Notes under the pieces: generated by a model
What the model was told of the DNA's origin: nothing
What the model saw: only the letters and a program-made list of their open reading frames with translations
Database searches by the model: none
NCBI GenBank assembly: GCA_007115705.1
Contig: QXEO01000170.1
Coordinates: 1,561,062-1,625,061, forward strand
DNA length: 64,000 nt
Source: Dactylis glomerata
Taxonomy: Eukaryota > Streptophyta > Magnoliopsida > Poales > Poaceae
Direction: 5' to 3'
Translations under genes and position numbers: made by a program
Shown here: piece after piece, positions 46,062-56,096 of the stretch
Numbering within the stretch: the first letter of the stretch is position 1
Layout of the letters: each line of letters opens with the position of its first letter

Positions 46062-46634
46062 CTAGTGAAAGTGCACTTCAGCTTCGTACTCCTTCTGGCA
46101 TTGAGTACAGTCGTAGATCCTCACGCCAAACTTCGATGTACCGATGTGGAAGTCGAAATTCATGAAGAAACCTTGGTGGAGGTCATGATCTTCTGCAAAC
46201 TGCGACCAGCCGCTCTTGAAGTACATCTCGCCGGCCCCGTCGTACCAGACCTCCACTTCATAGGGAGTTCCTCCCCCAGAGTGTTCATGAAGAACCGCTT
46301 CCCACAGCTCTTGCCCATCCATAAACTTGGTAAACTTCAGCGGCACCCGCTGAATCTCGCGGCATTGAGCGCCGGCAATGCAGAAGAAGGAATACACTTT
46401 GGGTGAAGGAGGAGGAGCATTATGAGGGGGAGCACTTAGACCTGGCGCAGCAGATGAAACTTTGGGTTTATTTTTACTTCCCGCTGGACGGCCAGGGCGC
46501 CGCTTTGCAGGAGCGGACGATGAGGCTGCCACAGCTGCGATTGTAGCCTTGTTCTTACTGCCGCGGGGGCAACCGCGACCCCGTTTCTCCACTGGGGCGC
46601 TGATATTCAGACGTGATCCACTTGCATCGGCCAT
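46062..46634 (-). CDS. Antisense gene in the Gypsy element: AT-hook and B3-domain DNA-binding protein
   Basis: A complete 190-aa ORF runs from ATG 46634 to TAG 46062-46064, opposite to pol. Two AT-hook-like motifs lie at about residues 17-29 (KRGRGCPRGSKNK) and 44-57 (KRRPGRPAGSKNK), a Pro-rich linker at 61-79, and a B3-type domain at about 97-176: VPLKFTKFMDGQELWEA, VEVWYDGAGEMYFKSGW, SQFAEDHDLHQGF, FGVRIYD. AT-hooks bind the minor groove of AT-rich DNA and B3 is a plant transcription-factor fold, so a nuclear DNA-binding protein is expected. Tat-lineage elements are known to carry antisense ORFs; this may be one derived from a host B3 gene. The frame is unbroken although pol is decayed. Confidence 0.8.
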   Translation of the reverse strand: MADASGSRLNISAPVEKRGRGCPRGSKNKATIAAVAASSSAPAKRRPGRPAGSKNKPKVSSAAPGLSAPPHNAPPPSPKVYSFFCIAGAQCREIQRVPLKFTKFMDGQELWEAVLHEHSGGGTPYEVEVWYDGAGEMYFKSGWSQFAEDHDLHQGFFMNFDFHIGTSKFGVRIYDCTQCQKEYEAEVHFH

Positions 46635-46739
46635 GGAGACAAACGGTGGAAAGGAAAAACCCTAGATGAGATGAGGAAGAAGAAGATGATGCGGCGAAGG
46701 AAGAAACTAATGAAAGGATTAGGGTTTTTACCCTAGCCA

Positions 46740-46757
46740 AACATGCTTTATTTATAA
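46740..46757 (-). promoter_or_regulatory. TATA box and leader of the antisense gene
   Basis: On the minus strand GTAATTATAAATAAAGC holds a TATA box about 110 bases before ATG 46634. The leader between them contains AAAAACCCTAATCC and CTAGGGTTTTT, telo-box-like motifs found in promoters of plant growth-related genes, and a CT-rich stretch typical of plant leaders. Confidence 0.65.
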
Positions 46758-46769
46758 TTACATCTTAAT

Positions 46770-47874
46770 GGGCCTCCATAGAGGCAAGGTCCAAAGTATG
46801 TCTACGGGCTTTTATATTCTACCCAGAGCAGACGATAAAGAAGCATCAACATATCAAGATAAAAGATACGTACAAAAAAAGGTGGGAAAGTATCTATCAA
46901 GAAGCACAGCGTACCTCGTCTTGGACTGGGGGGCTTACGCCATAAGAAAAGAAGAGAAGAATCATTAAGTGCGAATCATATCGAAAAATATCGCAAGAGA
47001 CAGTATATGGAACAGGTATGTCTATATTTTTGAGCCTATACCCGAAAAAATTCGGCTATAGCCTCGGGGGCTACTCCCATCGGGAGCGCTACAGCGCTCC
47101 CGATAGAAAAAAAGTTGACAGAAGAAAGATGGGAAATTGAAGCCAATGATAAAGAACCAGCGGGTAGACAAGTGGTTTAGGCGCAATCGACTGTATTTCG
47201 TCAACAAACGAACATTCGACTACATTGTCGACAAAATAAAGATCGATTACTCCCATCGGGAGCTATTTATGAGAGTTAAAAAGGATAACTCAAATATTTC
47301 ATATATTTAAACAGTCAAACAAGGCTGCGACATATGATTCTCAAGTTGTGTCATTGCGACGAAACTTGAATGTCGTGGTTGAAATATATCATGAAGGTAA
47401 GACCCCAGGATCCGTCATGTGTGGCCTGGTATACGCACATGGATGCGCTCTGCTGGTACTTATCCGTGTCTACGACACGAAGAAAATCCTAGTGGACGCA
47501 CTGGGTACCCTGAGAACCACTGGGATTCATTCTTTGTAAGTCCTAAATGCGGCAAAAGGATGGGTTTTCCGGTTTCCCGAATTCAAGTCCAAGGGGATTG
47601 AATTTGAAGTAGGTGACAAGTATCTGTTCCGGCAGTTAACTGGCCTCTTGATCCGTCAGAGTTGTCAGGCTTGTTCATCAAAACCCCTTGCAAGACATAT
47701 TAATAAAAAGATAAGTCGAAAGACCAAGTCGAAGATTTGAAGATATGAAGAAGTCAAGTATTGATCAAGTCGAAGATTTGAAGATATGAAAAAGTCAAGT
47801 ATTGATCAAGTCGAAGATTTGAAGATCTGAGATTCAACCCAAATCTGCAATTCTGGTAGAATCTCGGGGGCTAC
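46770..47874 (+). other. Non-coding 3' region of the Tat-like element
   Basis: No gene. It holds the hairpin at 47079-47104, a block related to the 16950-17170 module, a tandem AAGTCGAAGATTTGAAGATA-type repeat near 47730-47830 (three partial copies), and the polypurine tract CTCGGGGGCTAC next to the 3' LTR. Confidence 0.65.
47079..47104. repeat. Perfect 12-bp inverted repeat (hairpin)
   Basis: ATCGGGAGCGCT, a 2-base loop, then AGCGCTCCCGAT. It lies just after CCTCGGGGGCTACTCCC, the motif shared with the non-autonomous element. Confidence 0.85.
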
Positions 47875-48209
47875 TGACAAGGGTATAGATAATAGAGCCC
47901 GTCAGTTTAGTACCCCTGAGGCCCGTTAAGCTAGGCCCAATTGTAACGCTAGTCGAAATACGAGTTCATGTCGTATGTCGATATTGTAATCTGTATCAGA
48001 TCCATCCTGATCCTTGAGACCTGGCCACCTATATATAGGGGCCAGGAGAGGACGGTGTGGGACAGATTAAGAGTAAGCAAAAGTTCACCCTACGTTTACT
48101 TTCGATACACCCCTTGTTTGACTGACTTTACCTTCGAGTTTATCCGATGCCCAACTCCCCCGATCCTAAGTCCTTCATCTAGGACATTTCTTGAGATTAA
48201 CCATCGTCA
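47875..48209 (+). repeat. 3' LTR of the Tat-like Gypsy element (335 bp)
   Basis: TGACAAGG...CATCGTCA, preceded by CTCGGGGGCTAC and followed by the TSD CTCAC at 48210-48214. Confidence 0.95.
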
Positions 48210-48214
48210 CTCAC

Positions 48215-49671
48215 CGACCCTAAGATCTGTGGATGCCACACTGCTTCTCCGCTAAGATGGGTCGCCTGATGCATGTTCTAGTTGTTGCTGATGCTGAGTT
48301 GCCCCTTGCGACTTTAATTCCTCCAGTGCCTTCTGCTGCTGTAAATACATCTCTCTCAGCTCAGCCTGTTGCCTTTCTATGCTCTCTATCTGTGTGGCCT
48401 CCTCCTGCGCCTTCTGCTTCTTCACTCTCTCTCGGCTTCTATAAGTCTGGCTGTCTTCGGCGAACCCAGACCTCCACGGAATGGAAGAACCTAGACCTCG
48501 TGTTCGTCCTGTGTGTTCTTTGTTCAGGGCCTTTGTCAGCTCATCGTTCTCTCTGTCCGGCTAGAACATCCCCTCTTGAACCTCGGCGATTGTCTTGACA
48601 AGTTCTCTCAGGGGTTCAGCAATTTGTTTCTTCTTTTCGACTAATTTCCATGTTCTCTCGTCGTAGACAGCCCCATGCCCAAGTGCCCAATTTCTTGACC
48701 TTCTAGGCCAATGTTCTGTTTCTGGTTCGATGCCTTTTTCTCGCAGGGCGGCCTCTTACATATCCCACTTAGGCTCGGCAATCTTGTAGCCACCTGGACC
48801 CATCGTATGGTGATATTTCTTTTTAGCGGCATTGATCTTTTTTTTTACTCCTTAGCTTACCCAGTTCAGATTCCTTGTACTCCACAAATGTGTCCCAGTG
48901 ATCCCGCAGGTTCTCATTTGGGCCAGTAAATTCTGGAGCTTGTCGATCGGCCTTGACATAGGCGTTCCATAACCTCTTCTTGTGGTTATTGAACTGTGCA
49001 GCCATCTTCTTGAGAGCCCACTCCCTGACTTTCTCCTTTTGTGCCTCTGCGAGTTCCAGGGACTCGGTGGCCGGCAGAGTGAAATGTGGAATGAGGGATT
49101 CCCACAACCTGTCTTTCATGATCTTGGTGACATAATTGACTGCTGCATCCTCTTCTGGCTCTGGCTCTACTAGCTCTCCCTTTGCTGCCTTGGGCTTATA
49201 CCAATATTGAATGTTGATCGGGACCATATCCCTGACAAGACATCCACATTGAGAAGTGAACGCACTTGCAACACTCTTGGGTTCCAACGATTCGCCTTCA
49301 TTTGAGACAAGCCCAATAGTGTAATGTTGATTGGATGCCAGCCGTTTGGCCGGGCCTCGCTTGTTCCTAGAAGATTCAGTGGTCTAAAAGAAGAAACATT
49401 CATTAATATATATACCACTTAATGCATCGTCATCTACAGATTCATGAATAGAGGCTTCACATATGTATACCTCGCCGGACCGCGTTAAGGCACATCCAGT
49501 CCCTTGTGAGCCGTCCTCGCAATCATCATTTGTTTCTGATTCATGCGGCTACTCCTCCATTCCCTCACCCGACTCGTTTAAAAATTCTGAGTCGTCTCCT
49601 TCTCCACCGGTACCCTCTCCTATAATATTCAACATCTCGTCCTCACCTTCTCTCCCGGCGCCGAAATCCAT
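48215..49671 (-). pseudogene. CACTA ORF2, 5' part (Transposase_24-like region)
   Basis: The start is probably ATG 49671 (MDFGAGREGEDEMLN), an acidic first exon (49671-49471) ending in a GT donor. An 85-bp intron (49470-49386, GT...AG) leads to the second exon from 49385: TTESSRNKRGPAKRLASNQ, LVRDMVPINIQYWY, VTKIMKDRLWESLIPHF, MAAQFNNHKKRLWNAYVK and NLRDHWDTFVEYKESE. A frameshift near 48820 precedes the YHHTMGPGGYK-like continuation. A TAG interrupts exon 1 near 49555. This is the second protein of grass CACTA elements (Ptta/En/Spm type), cut by the Gypsy insertion at 48214. Confidence 0.75.
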
Positions 49672-49850
49672 ATCTTAAATAATACACAAGAAAGATTAAT
49701 ACATAACATCGAGTAAAAAATATACAGCAGATAGATATAGATCAACAACATTACGCGAATGTAGTACAATAACATATATAGATCAACAGCATTACGCGGA
49801 TGCAATACAATAACAAATAATCCACCAGTTACATAACACATCACGAATAA

Positions 49851-50216
49851 TCAACGTCGACCTGGTGCTGAGCCACGGATGGTAACAAACCAAAGATGTG
49901 GAATTCTAACGGGACCATAGCTAAAGTGAGATTCCTGAAGAATCGACCAACCCCTGTCAGGAGACCAATCCAACAAATAAAGGTAGCGATGGACGTGCTC
50001 GTCCTCCTCTCTGATACGTCGACGTACCACCTCCTCGGGGGCCGCCTCCCTCCGCACCGCGCCTGGCCCACGCGATCTCCACCAAAGCAGATCCGGGTCG
50101 ACAATGGGCCCCAGATTCCTCACTAAGCTGCGCGCTCCAATAGGTGACACCTCCCAGTGCCAGCCCGGCGGAGCCCACTCCCGGACATCGCCCATCTGGT
50201 CGAACGGGTGGGACAT
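49851..50216 (-). CDS. Unknown 121-aa ORF at the head of the second CACTA transcription unit
   Basis: ATG 50216 follows a good splice acceptor (TTTGTTTGTCAG) by a few bases and opens an unbroken frame to 49851. It begins MSHPFDQMGDVREWAPPGWH and contains GPIVDPDLLWWRSRGPG and EEDEHVHRYLYLLDW. It ends 180 bases before the ORF2 start. I do not recognise the domain. It may be the first ORF of the unit or an alternative exon of ORF2. Confidence 0.5.
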   Translation of the reverse strand: MSHPFDQMGDVREWAPPGWHWEVSPIGARSLVRNLGPIVDPDLLWWRSRGPGAVRREAAPEEVVRRRIREEDEHVHRYLYLLDWSPDRGWSILQESHFSYGPVRIPHLWFVTIRGSAPGRR

Positions 50217-50235
50217 CGTGGCCGCTGACAAACAA

Positions 50236-50540
50236 ATTACATCACATTTCTTCTAACTATTCTACTAACTATTTCTAACTAATATAGACATCTAAAATAG
50301 CCCTAATTCAACTAACTATTTTTCACCTATTTTTCTAACTATTTCTTCTAACTACTTTTCTAACTTAGTTTCTAACCTTTTTTCTAACTATTTCTCCTAC
50401 TATTCTAACTACTTTTCTAACACATTTGCTAACATATTTGCTAAGCTATTTTTCTAACATATTTTTCTAACCTATTTTTCTAACCTATTTGCTAACCTAT
50501 TTATCTAACCTATTTTTTCTAACCTATTTGCTAACAGTAC
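50236..50540. repeat. Minisatellite (CTAACCTATTTTT-type) in a probable intron
   Basis: About 20 degenerate copies of a 10-14-base unit around TTTTCTAAC. On the minus strand it ends at the splice acceptor TTTGTTTGTCAG before ATG 50216, so it probably forms the first intron of the second transcription unit. Confidence 0.75.
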
Positions 50541-50919
50541 TGAGATCGATCGGCCGGGTACGGTGCTCACCGACGGATGGTGGCGCGGTGGACGGCGGGG
50601 CGGCGCGGTTATGCGGCGCGGTGGACGGCGGGGCGGCGAGGTTCTGCGGGCGGCGGGGCTGCGCTGTTATGCGGGACGTCGACGGCCGATGGCGGGCGCG
50701 CGGCGTGGATCGGCTCGGAACGTGTCGGGCCAGCGGAGTGGCGGCGGGAGGCCTCGGCGGACGGCGGGAGGAGGGGCGGAGCGGCGGCGGTCTGCGTCGG
50801 TGGCGGCAATCGGCCCAGCGACCGCAGCGGTGGGCGGTGTCGGCGTCGGCTTCGTCGGGGGCGTCAATCTCTGCGAGTGTGAAGTGTGAGCGGTTGGGGA
50901 AGAAGAGGAGGAGCGGCGG
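50541..50919 (-). other. GC-rich leader of the second CACTA transcription unit
   Basis: It lies between the internal TATA box and the minisatellite intron. It is GC-rich with short GGCGG and GGCGCGGTGGAC repeats. ORFs on both strands (50489-50971, 50524-50961) are Arg- or Pro-rich low complexity and are probably not real. Confidence 0.5.
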
Positions 50920-50920
50920 C

Positions 50921-50930
50921 TTATATACCC
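50921..50930 (-). promoter_or_regulatory. Internal TATA box of the CACTA second unit
   Basis: GGGTATATAA on the minus strand, directly downstream of the cluster of TTTAGTCCCGGTT repeats at 50936-51141. Confidence 0.7.
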
Positions 50931-50935
50931 CCACC

Positions 50936-51141
50936 TCTTTAGTCCCGGTTGGTGGCTTCAACCGAGACTAAAGGGGGGGTCTTTAGTCCCGGTTGAAGCC
51001 ACCAACCGGGACTAAAGACCCTTCAGTCCCGGTTGGTGGCTTCAACCGGGACTAAAGAGTTTTGGGGCGGCGTTTGCAGTTCGCGCTCTAGCCTGACCCC
51101 TTTAGTCCCGGTTGGTGAAATGAACCGGGACTAAAGGGCTA
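50936..51141. repeat. Internal cluster of CACTA subterminal-type repeats
   Basis: Four inverted pairs of TTTAGTCCCGGTTGGT with short loops (50938-50972, 50980-51014, 51024-51057 and 51100-51135, approximately). The same arrangement is found at both element ends, but here it lies about 5 kb inside, next to a TATA box. Confidence 0.9.
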
Positions 51142-51159
51142 ATAAATGCACGCCAAGAC

Positions 51160-52080
51160 TTATATTTTTTCAGATTTCATTTGAATATGAATTTGAATTT
51201 CAATTTGAATAACTTACGTATATTTTAGAATCTGACAAAACTTTGAATATGAAAAGTGTTTGAAATTGAATAACTAATTCAAAAATATTTTCTATTTTCA
51301 AAATCAATTATTCTAACTATTCAAATTATTAACTATTTTGCCATTTTCAATTAAAACTATATTGATTAATATTCTTTTTGCATATTTTAGAATTTGATAA
51401 AACTATGAATATGAAAAGTGTTTGAAATTGATTAGCTAATTCAAAACCATTTTTTATTTTCAAAATCAATTATTCTAACTATTTAAACTATTAACTATTT
51501 TGCCATTTTCATTTAAAACTATATTGATTAATATTCTTTTTGCATATTTTAGAATTTGATAAAACTATGAATATGAAATGTGTTTGAAATTGATTAACTA
51601 ATTCAAAACCATTTTCTATTTTCAAAATCAATTATTCTAACTATTCTAACTATTAACTATTTTGCCATTTTCAATTATAACTATATTGATTAATATTCTT
51701 TTTGCATATTTTAGAATTTGATAAAACTATGAGTATGAAAAGTGTTTGAAATTGAATAACTAATTCAAAACCATTTTCTATTTTCAAAATCAATTATTCT
51801 AACTATTCAAACTATTAACTATTTTGCCATTTTCAATTATAACTGTATTAATTAATATTGTTTTTGCATATTTTAGAATTTGATAAAACTATGAGTATGA
51901 AAAGTGTTTGAAATTGAATAACTAATTCAAAACCATTTTCTATTTTCAAAATCAATTATTCTAACTATTCAAACTATTAACTTTTTTTCATTTTCAATTA
52001 TAACTATATTAATTAATATTGTTTTTGCATACTTCTGAATCTGATAAAACTTGGAATATAAAAAGTGTTCAAATCATATA
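51160..52080. repeat. 162-bp AT-rich tandem repeat array
   Basis: The landmark GCATATTTTAGAATTTGATA recurs at 51380, 51542, 51704, 51866 and (diverged) 52027, giving spacings of 162, 162, 162 and 161; a weaker copy is near 51220. About five and a half units. It lies between the 3' end of the transposase gene and the internal repeat cluster. Confidence 0.92.
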
Positions 52081-52128
52081 TTTACATAAAAGGTTTAATA
52101 CATTATTACACATCACCAACATCCCCAT

Positions 52129-55100
52129 CTAGTGTTGGGGTTTCCTTCTGCACCGTAACCATGGAGTATCTTCTTTGTTTAAGAGGATGGTTGGGTCAGT
52201 GTTCACTCTGAAGGGCGGAATTTCAAACTTGTTATAATCTTCTGACATATCGGTCTTGTCCTCCACTCCCACGATTATTCTTTTCCCTGAAAGAACAATA
52301 TGGCGCTTTGGCTCATCGTGTGATGTATTCGTTTTCTTATCTTTTCTTTTTCTCGGTTTGGTAGACATGTCCTTCACATAGAAAACCTGAGTGACGTCAT
52401 TGGCTAGGACGAATGGTTCATCTCTGTAACCAAGATTATTGAGATCCACCGTTGTCATTCCGTACTGCTGGTCCACCTTTACCCTGCCTCCTGTCAGCTT
52501 GACCCATTTGCACCGAAACAAAGGGACCTGAAAAGACGGTCCATAGTCAAGTTCTCATATCTCCTCTATGTAACCATAATATGTGTCCTTGTCCCATTGT
52601 CGTTTGCTGCATCAAAGCGGACACCACTATTTTGGTTAGTGCTCTTTTTATCTTGGGCGACCGTGTAAAATGTATTCCCATTTATCTCGTAAACCTGGAA
52701 ATTCAATATAGTGGAAGATGGTTTCTTGGCCAACATGGACAGCTCATATCCGACAGTGGCATCATTTATGAGAAGTGTTTGCAACCAACTACCAAAAGTC
52801 GCCAAGTGGAACTTTGGAATCCAGGAGTCGGACTGCCCCGGGTTTTCTGAGCGTACAATATTCTTGTGTCGCTCCATATACGGCTCCACCAACATGGAAT
52901 TTCATAAACTGTGTAGTGTGCTTCACTCAAAGAATGTCCATCCATACAGGATGCTGATTTCATTCCTAGCGTGCCTTTTCCACTCAGTCTCCCCTCATGC
53001 CGTGATTGAGGAAGACCAATCGGCTTCAGGTCAGGAACAAAGTCAACACAAAACTCAATGACCTCCTCTGTTAGATAGCCCTTGGAGATGCTTCCTTCTG
53101 GCCTAGCACGGTTATGCACATATTTCTTTCAGACTCCCATGAACCTCTCAAAGGGGAACATATTGTGCAGAAATACTGGACCGAGAATGGAAATCTCTTT
53201 GACTAGGTGAACTAAGGATGTGTCATAATATTGAAGAAGGATGGTGGGAACACCAACTCGAAGCTGACAAGACATTGGGCCACATCATTCTATAACCGTT
53301 GTAGATCTTCTGGATTGATTACCTTCTATGAAATTGCATTGAGGAATGCACATAGCTTCACAATCGGTACTTGAACATTTTTTGGTAGAATCCCCCTCAA
53401 TGCAACCGGAAGCAATTGCGTCATAAGCACGTGGCAGTCATGAGACTTTAGGTTTTGGAATTTTTTCTCTGCTATATTTATTATTCCCTTTATATTCGAC
53501 GAGAATCCAGATGGGACCTTGATACTGCTCAGGCATTCAAAAAAGATTTCCTTCTCTTCTTTGGTAAGAGCGTAGCTCGCAGGACCCTGAAAATCCTCTA
53601 GATGCATGTTGTCTCTTCTTTTCATATGGTGATGGTCCTCACGTGCTTTCGGTGTATCTTTTGTCTTCCCATACAAGCCCAAGAAGCCTAGTAGGTTCAC
53701 GAAAAGATTCTTCGCCACGTGCATCACGTCGATTGCAGAGCGGACCACTAGGAATTTCCAATACTCAAGCTCCCAAAATATAAATTTCTTCTTCCACATG
53801 GGTGCGTGTCCGCTAGCGTCATTCGGAACAGACAGACTGCCAGGACCCTTTCCAAAGATTACTTTTAAATCTTTGACCATATCAAATGTGTCATCACCAG
53901 TATGGCGTTTAGGCTTGCCCCGGACTTCTGCCTCGCCGTTGAAATGCTTGCCTTTTTTCTTCAATTGATGTTTGGGCGAAAGAAATCGACGATGCCCCAG
54001 ATACACCACCTTCTTACTTTTATCCAAATATATACTATCGATCTCACCTAAACAGTGCGTGCATGCATTGTATCCCTTCTTTGTCTGTCCTGAAAGGTTA
54101 CTAAGAGCAGGCCAATCATTGATGGTCACGAACAGCAAGGCTCGTAGATCAAATTCCTCTTGTTTGTACTCATCCCACACACGTACACCTTCAGTCTGCC
54201 ACAGCTGTTTAAGTTCTTCAACTAATGGCCTTAGGTACACATCAATGTCATTGCCGGGTTGCTTCGGGCCTTGGATAAGCACTGGCATCATAATAAACCT
54301 TCGCTTCATGCATAACCAAGGAGAAAGGTTATACATACATAGAGTCATGGGCCAGGTGCTATGACTGCAGCTCTGCTCCCCAAAAGGATTCATGCCATCT
54401 GTACTTAGACCAAACCTTAAGTTTCATGCATCTTCCGTAAACTCTGGGAACTCTCTCTCAATTTTTCTCCACTGCGACCAATCAGCGGGGTGTCTCAACA
54501 TCTCGTCACTCTTACGGTCTTCTTTGTGCCACCGCAATAACTTGGCATGCTCTTTGTTTCTGAACAAACGTTTCAACCATGGTATTATAGTTGCATACCA
54601 CATCACCTTGGCAGGAACCCTCTTCCTGGGGTGCTCGCCCTCAACATCACCAGGGTCATCTCACCTGATCTTATACCGAAAAGCACTGCACACCGGGCAT
54701 GCATTCAAATTCTCGTACTCCTCACCGTGGTAGAGGATGCAGTCATTATGGCATGCATCTACCTTCTGCACCTCCAATCCTAGAGGGCAGACAATCTTCT
54801 TTGCTTCGTACGTACTGGCGGGCAATTCGTTATCCTTTGGAAGCATCTTCTTCATAATTTTTAGCAACTTTTCAAATCCCTTGTCAGATAAACCAGTCTC
54901 TGCCTTCCATTGCAGCAATTCCAGCGTGCTTCCTAGCTTTTTCTGGCCGTCTTCGCAATTTGGGTACAAATTCTTTTTGTGATCATCTAACATGCGTTCT
55001 AACTTCTCCCTCTCATTTTCACTTTCACAGTCTATCTGTGCATCAACAATGACCTGACCAAGATCATCAGCGGGCACATCTGATGCCCGTTCTTCACCTT

Positions 55101-55392
55101 CTTCTTCATTATCTTCCATTGCGGTATTGGTGGTTTTAGGAAACTCAGGATAGTTGTCATCATTCTCTTCTTCATCGGTGTCTTCCATCATAACCCCTCT
55201 CTCCCCATGCTTGGTCCAACAATTATAGCTGGACATGAAACCGAACCGGAATAGGTGGATGTGAAGGGTCTTTGTGGAGGGGTAATCCTTCTCATTTTGA
55301 CAAACACCGCATGGACAACACATAAAACCATTCCGCTTGTTTGCCTCAGCCACATTGAGAAAAGAATGCACGCCTTTAATGAAATATGCCAA
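52129..55392 (-). pseudogene. CACTA transposase, TNP2/TnpD type
   Basis: Minus-strand order of domains is canonical: transposase-associated zinc region (55392-55190; NGFMCCPCGVCQN), an acidic region, the ACPVC zinc motif (ending 54661), TNP2 catalytic region (about 54600-53600; STDGMNPFGEQSCS, RALLFVTINDWPALSNLSG, NACTHC, IDVMHVAKNL), a DUF4218-like region (about 53440-53000) and a DUF4216-like region (about 52720-52430; FYTVAQDKKS, VFYVKDM). It would cut and join CACTA ends. At least four in-frame stops occur: 54661 and 54424 (TGA), 53326 and 53290 (TAG). Small frame breaks and probable introns were not resolved; an ATG upstream of 55392 was not found. Confidence 0.9.
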
Positions 55393-55835
55393 CTATTTCT
55401 ATCTCTATCTCTATCACTATTTTTATTTCTATCTCTATTTCTATTATCTATATATTTCTATCTCTATTTTTATTTCTATCTCTATTTCTATCACTATTTT
55501 TATTTCTATCTCTATTTCTACTTTCTATTTCTATCTCTATTTCTATCATTATTTCTATCTCTATTTATATCTCTATTTCTAACACTATTTTTATTTCTAT
55601 CTCTATTTCAATTTTCTATTTCTATTTCTATCGTTATTACTATTTTCTATTTCTATTTCTATCTCTATTTCTATCGCTATTTTTATCTTTATTTCTATCT
55701 CTATGTCTATTTCTATTTTTATTTTTAATTCTATCTCTATCTCTCTATCTTTATTTTTATTTTCTATTTTATATTTCTATCTATATCTCTATCTCTACCT
55801 CTATTTCTACCTCTATCTTCATCTACTTCTACACA
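55393..55835. repeat. Minisatellite (TTTCTATCTCTA-type) in a probable intron
   Basis: About 440 bases built of 6-base words CTATTT, CTATCT and variants. On the minus strand it lies between a possible splice donor (AAAAG|GTGAGG near 55950) and an acceptor-like AATAG just before the first transposase exon. The long Tyr/Phe/Leu/Ser-rich ORFs across it are repeat artefacts. Confidence 0.88.
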
Positions 55836-56096
55836 TAATCAAATAAATATCTAAATAATTGCTCCCATAATAAATTCACAAATCTCTCTACTTCTAGAGC
55901 ATTAAATGAGCCAAATTACCAATGAAAGACAAAAGCTCAAAGTTCCTCACCTTTTAGTCCACTTAGATTGAAGTGGGGACACCAAATTGTGACAAAAAAT
56001 GGTGGTCAAAGAGGATGAACTCGAGCTAGCTTGTTGCATAAAGAACACTTGGAGAGTGGAGAGGGGGAATGGCTGGCTCGGGGAGGAAGAAGGAGA

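Larger units (their letters stand above)
39173..48209 (+). mobile_element. Tat-like Gypsy LTR retrotransposon with antisense gene, TSD CTCAC
   Basis: Two 335-bp LTRs (39173-39507 and 47875-48209) differ at 13 positions by hand count and are flanked by CTCAC (39168-39172 and 48210-48214). Gag-protease-RT share one frame, and RNase H and integrase another after a frameshift. A second, archaeal-type RNase H and an antisense ORF between pol and the 3' LTR point to the Tat lineage of plant Gypsy elements. Pol is inactive: in-frame stops at 41366, 42470, 42614, 43250, 43654 and 44779, frameshifts near 43350 and 45460, and Lys in place of the integrase catalytic Glu. It inserted in the CACTA ORF2 gene. 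Confidence 0.96.

Noticed and set aside
50489..50971. 160-codon Arg/Gly-rich ORF and its antisense Pro-rich ORF
   Set aside because: Low-complexity translation of a GC-rich leader with short repeats; all frames are open and no domain is visible.
50936..51141. Palindromic TTTAGTCCCGGTT units as candidate structured RNAs or miRNA precursors
   Set aside because: They are the standard subterminal repeats of grass CACTA elements, also found at both ends of this element and in the short CACTA at 12214-13401. Small RNAs from them are possible but nothing here shows a specific precursor.
55255..55838. Long ORFs rich in Tyr, Phe, Leu and Ser that resemble membrane proteins
   Set aside because: They are translations of the TTTCTATCTCTA minisatellite in several frames at once; the real gene is on the other strand.
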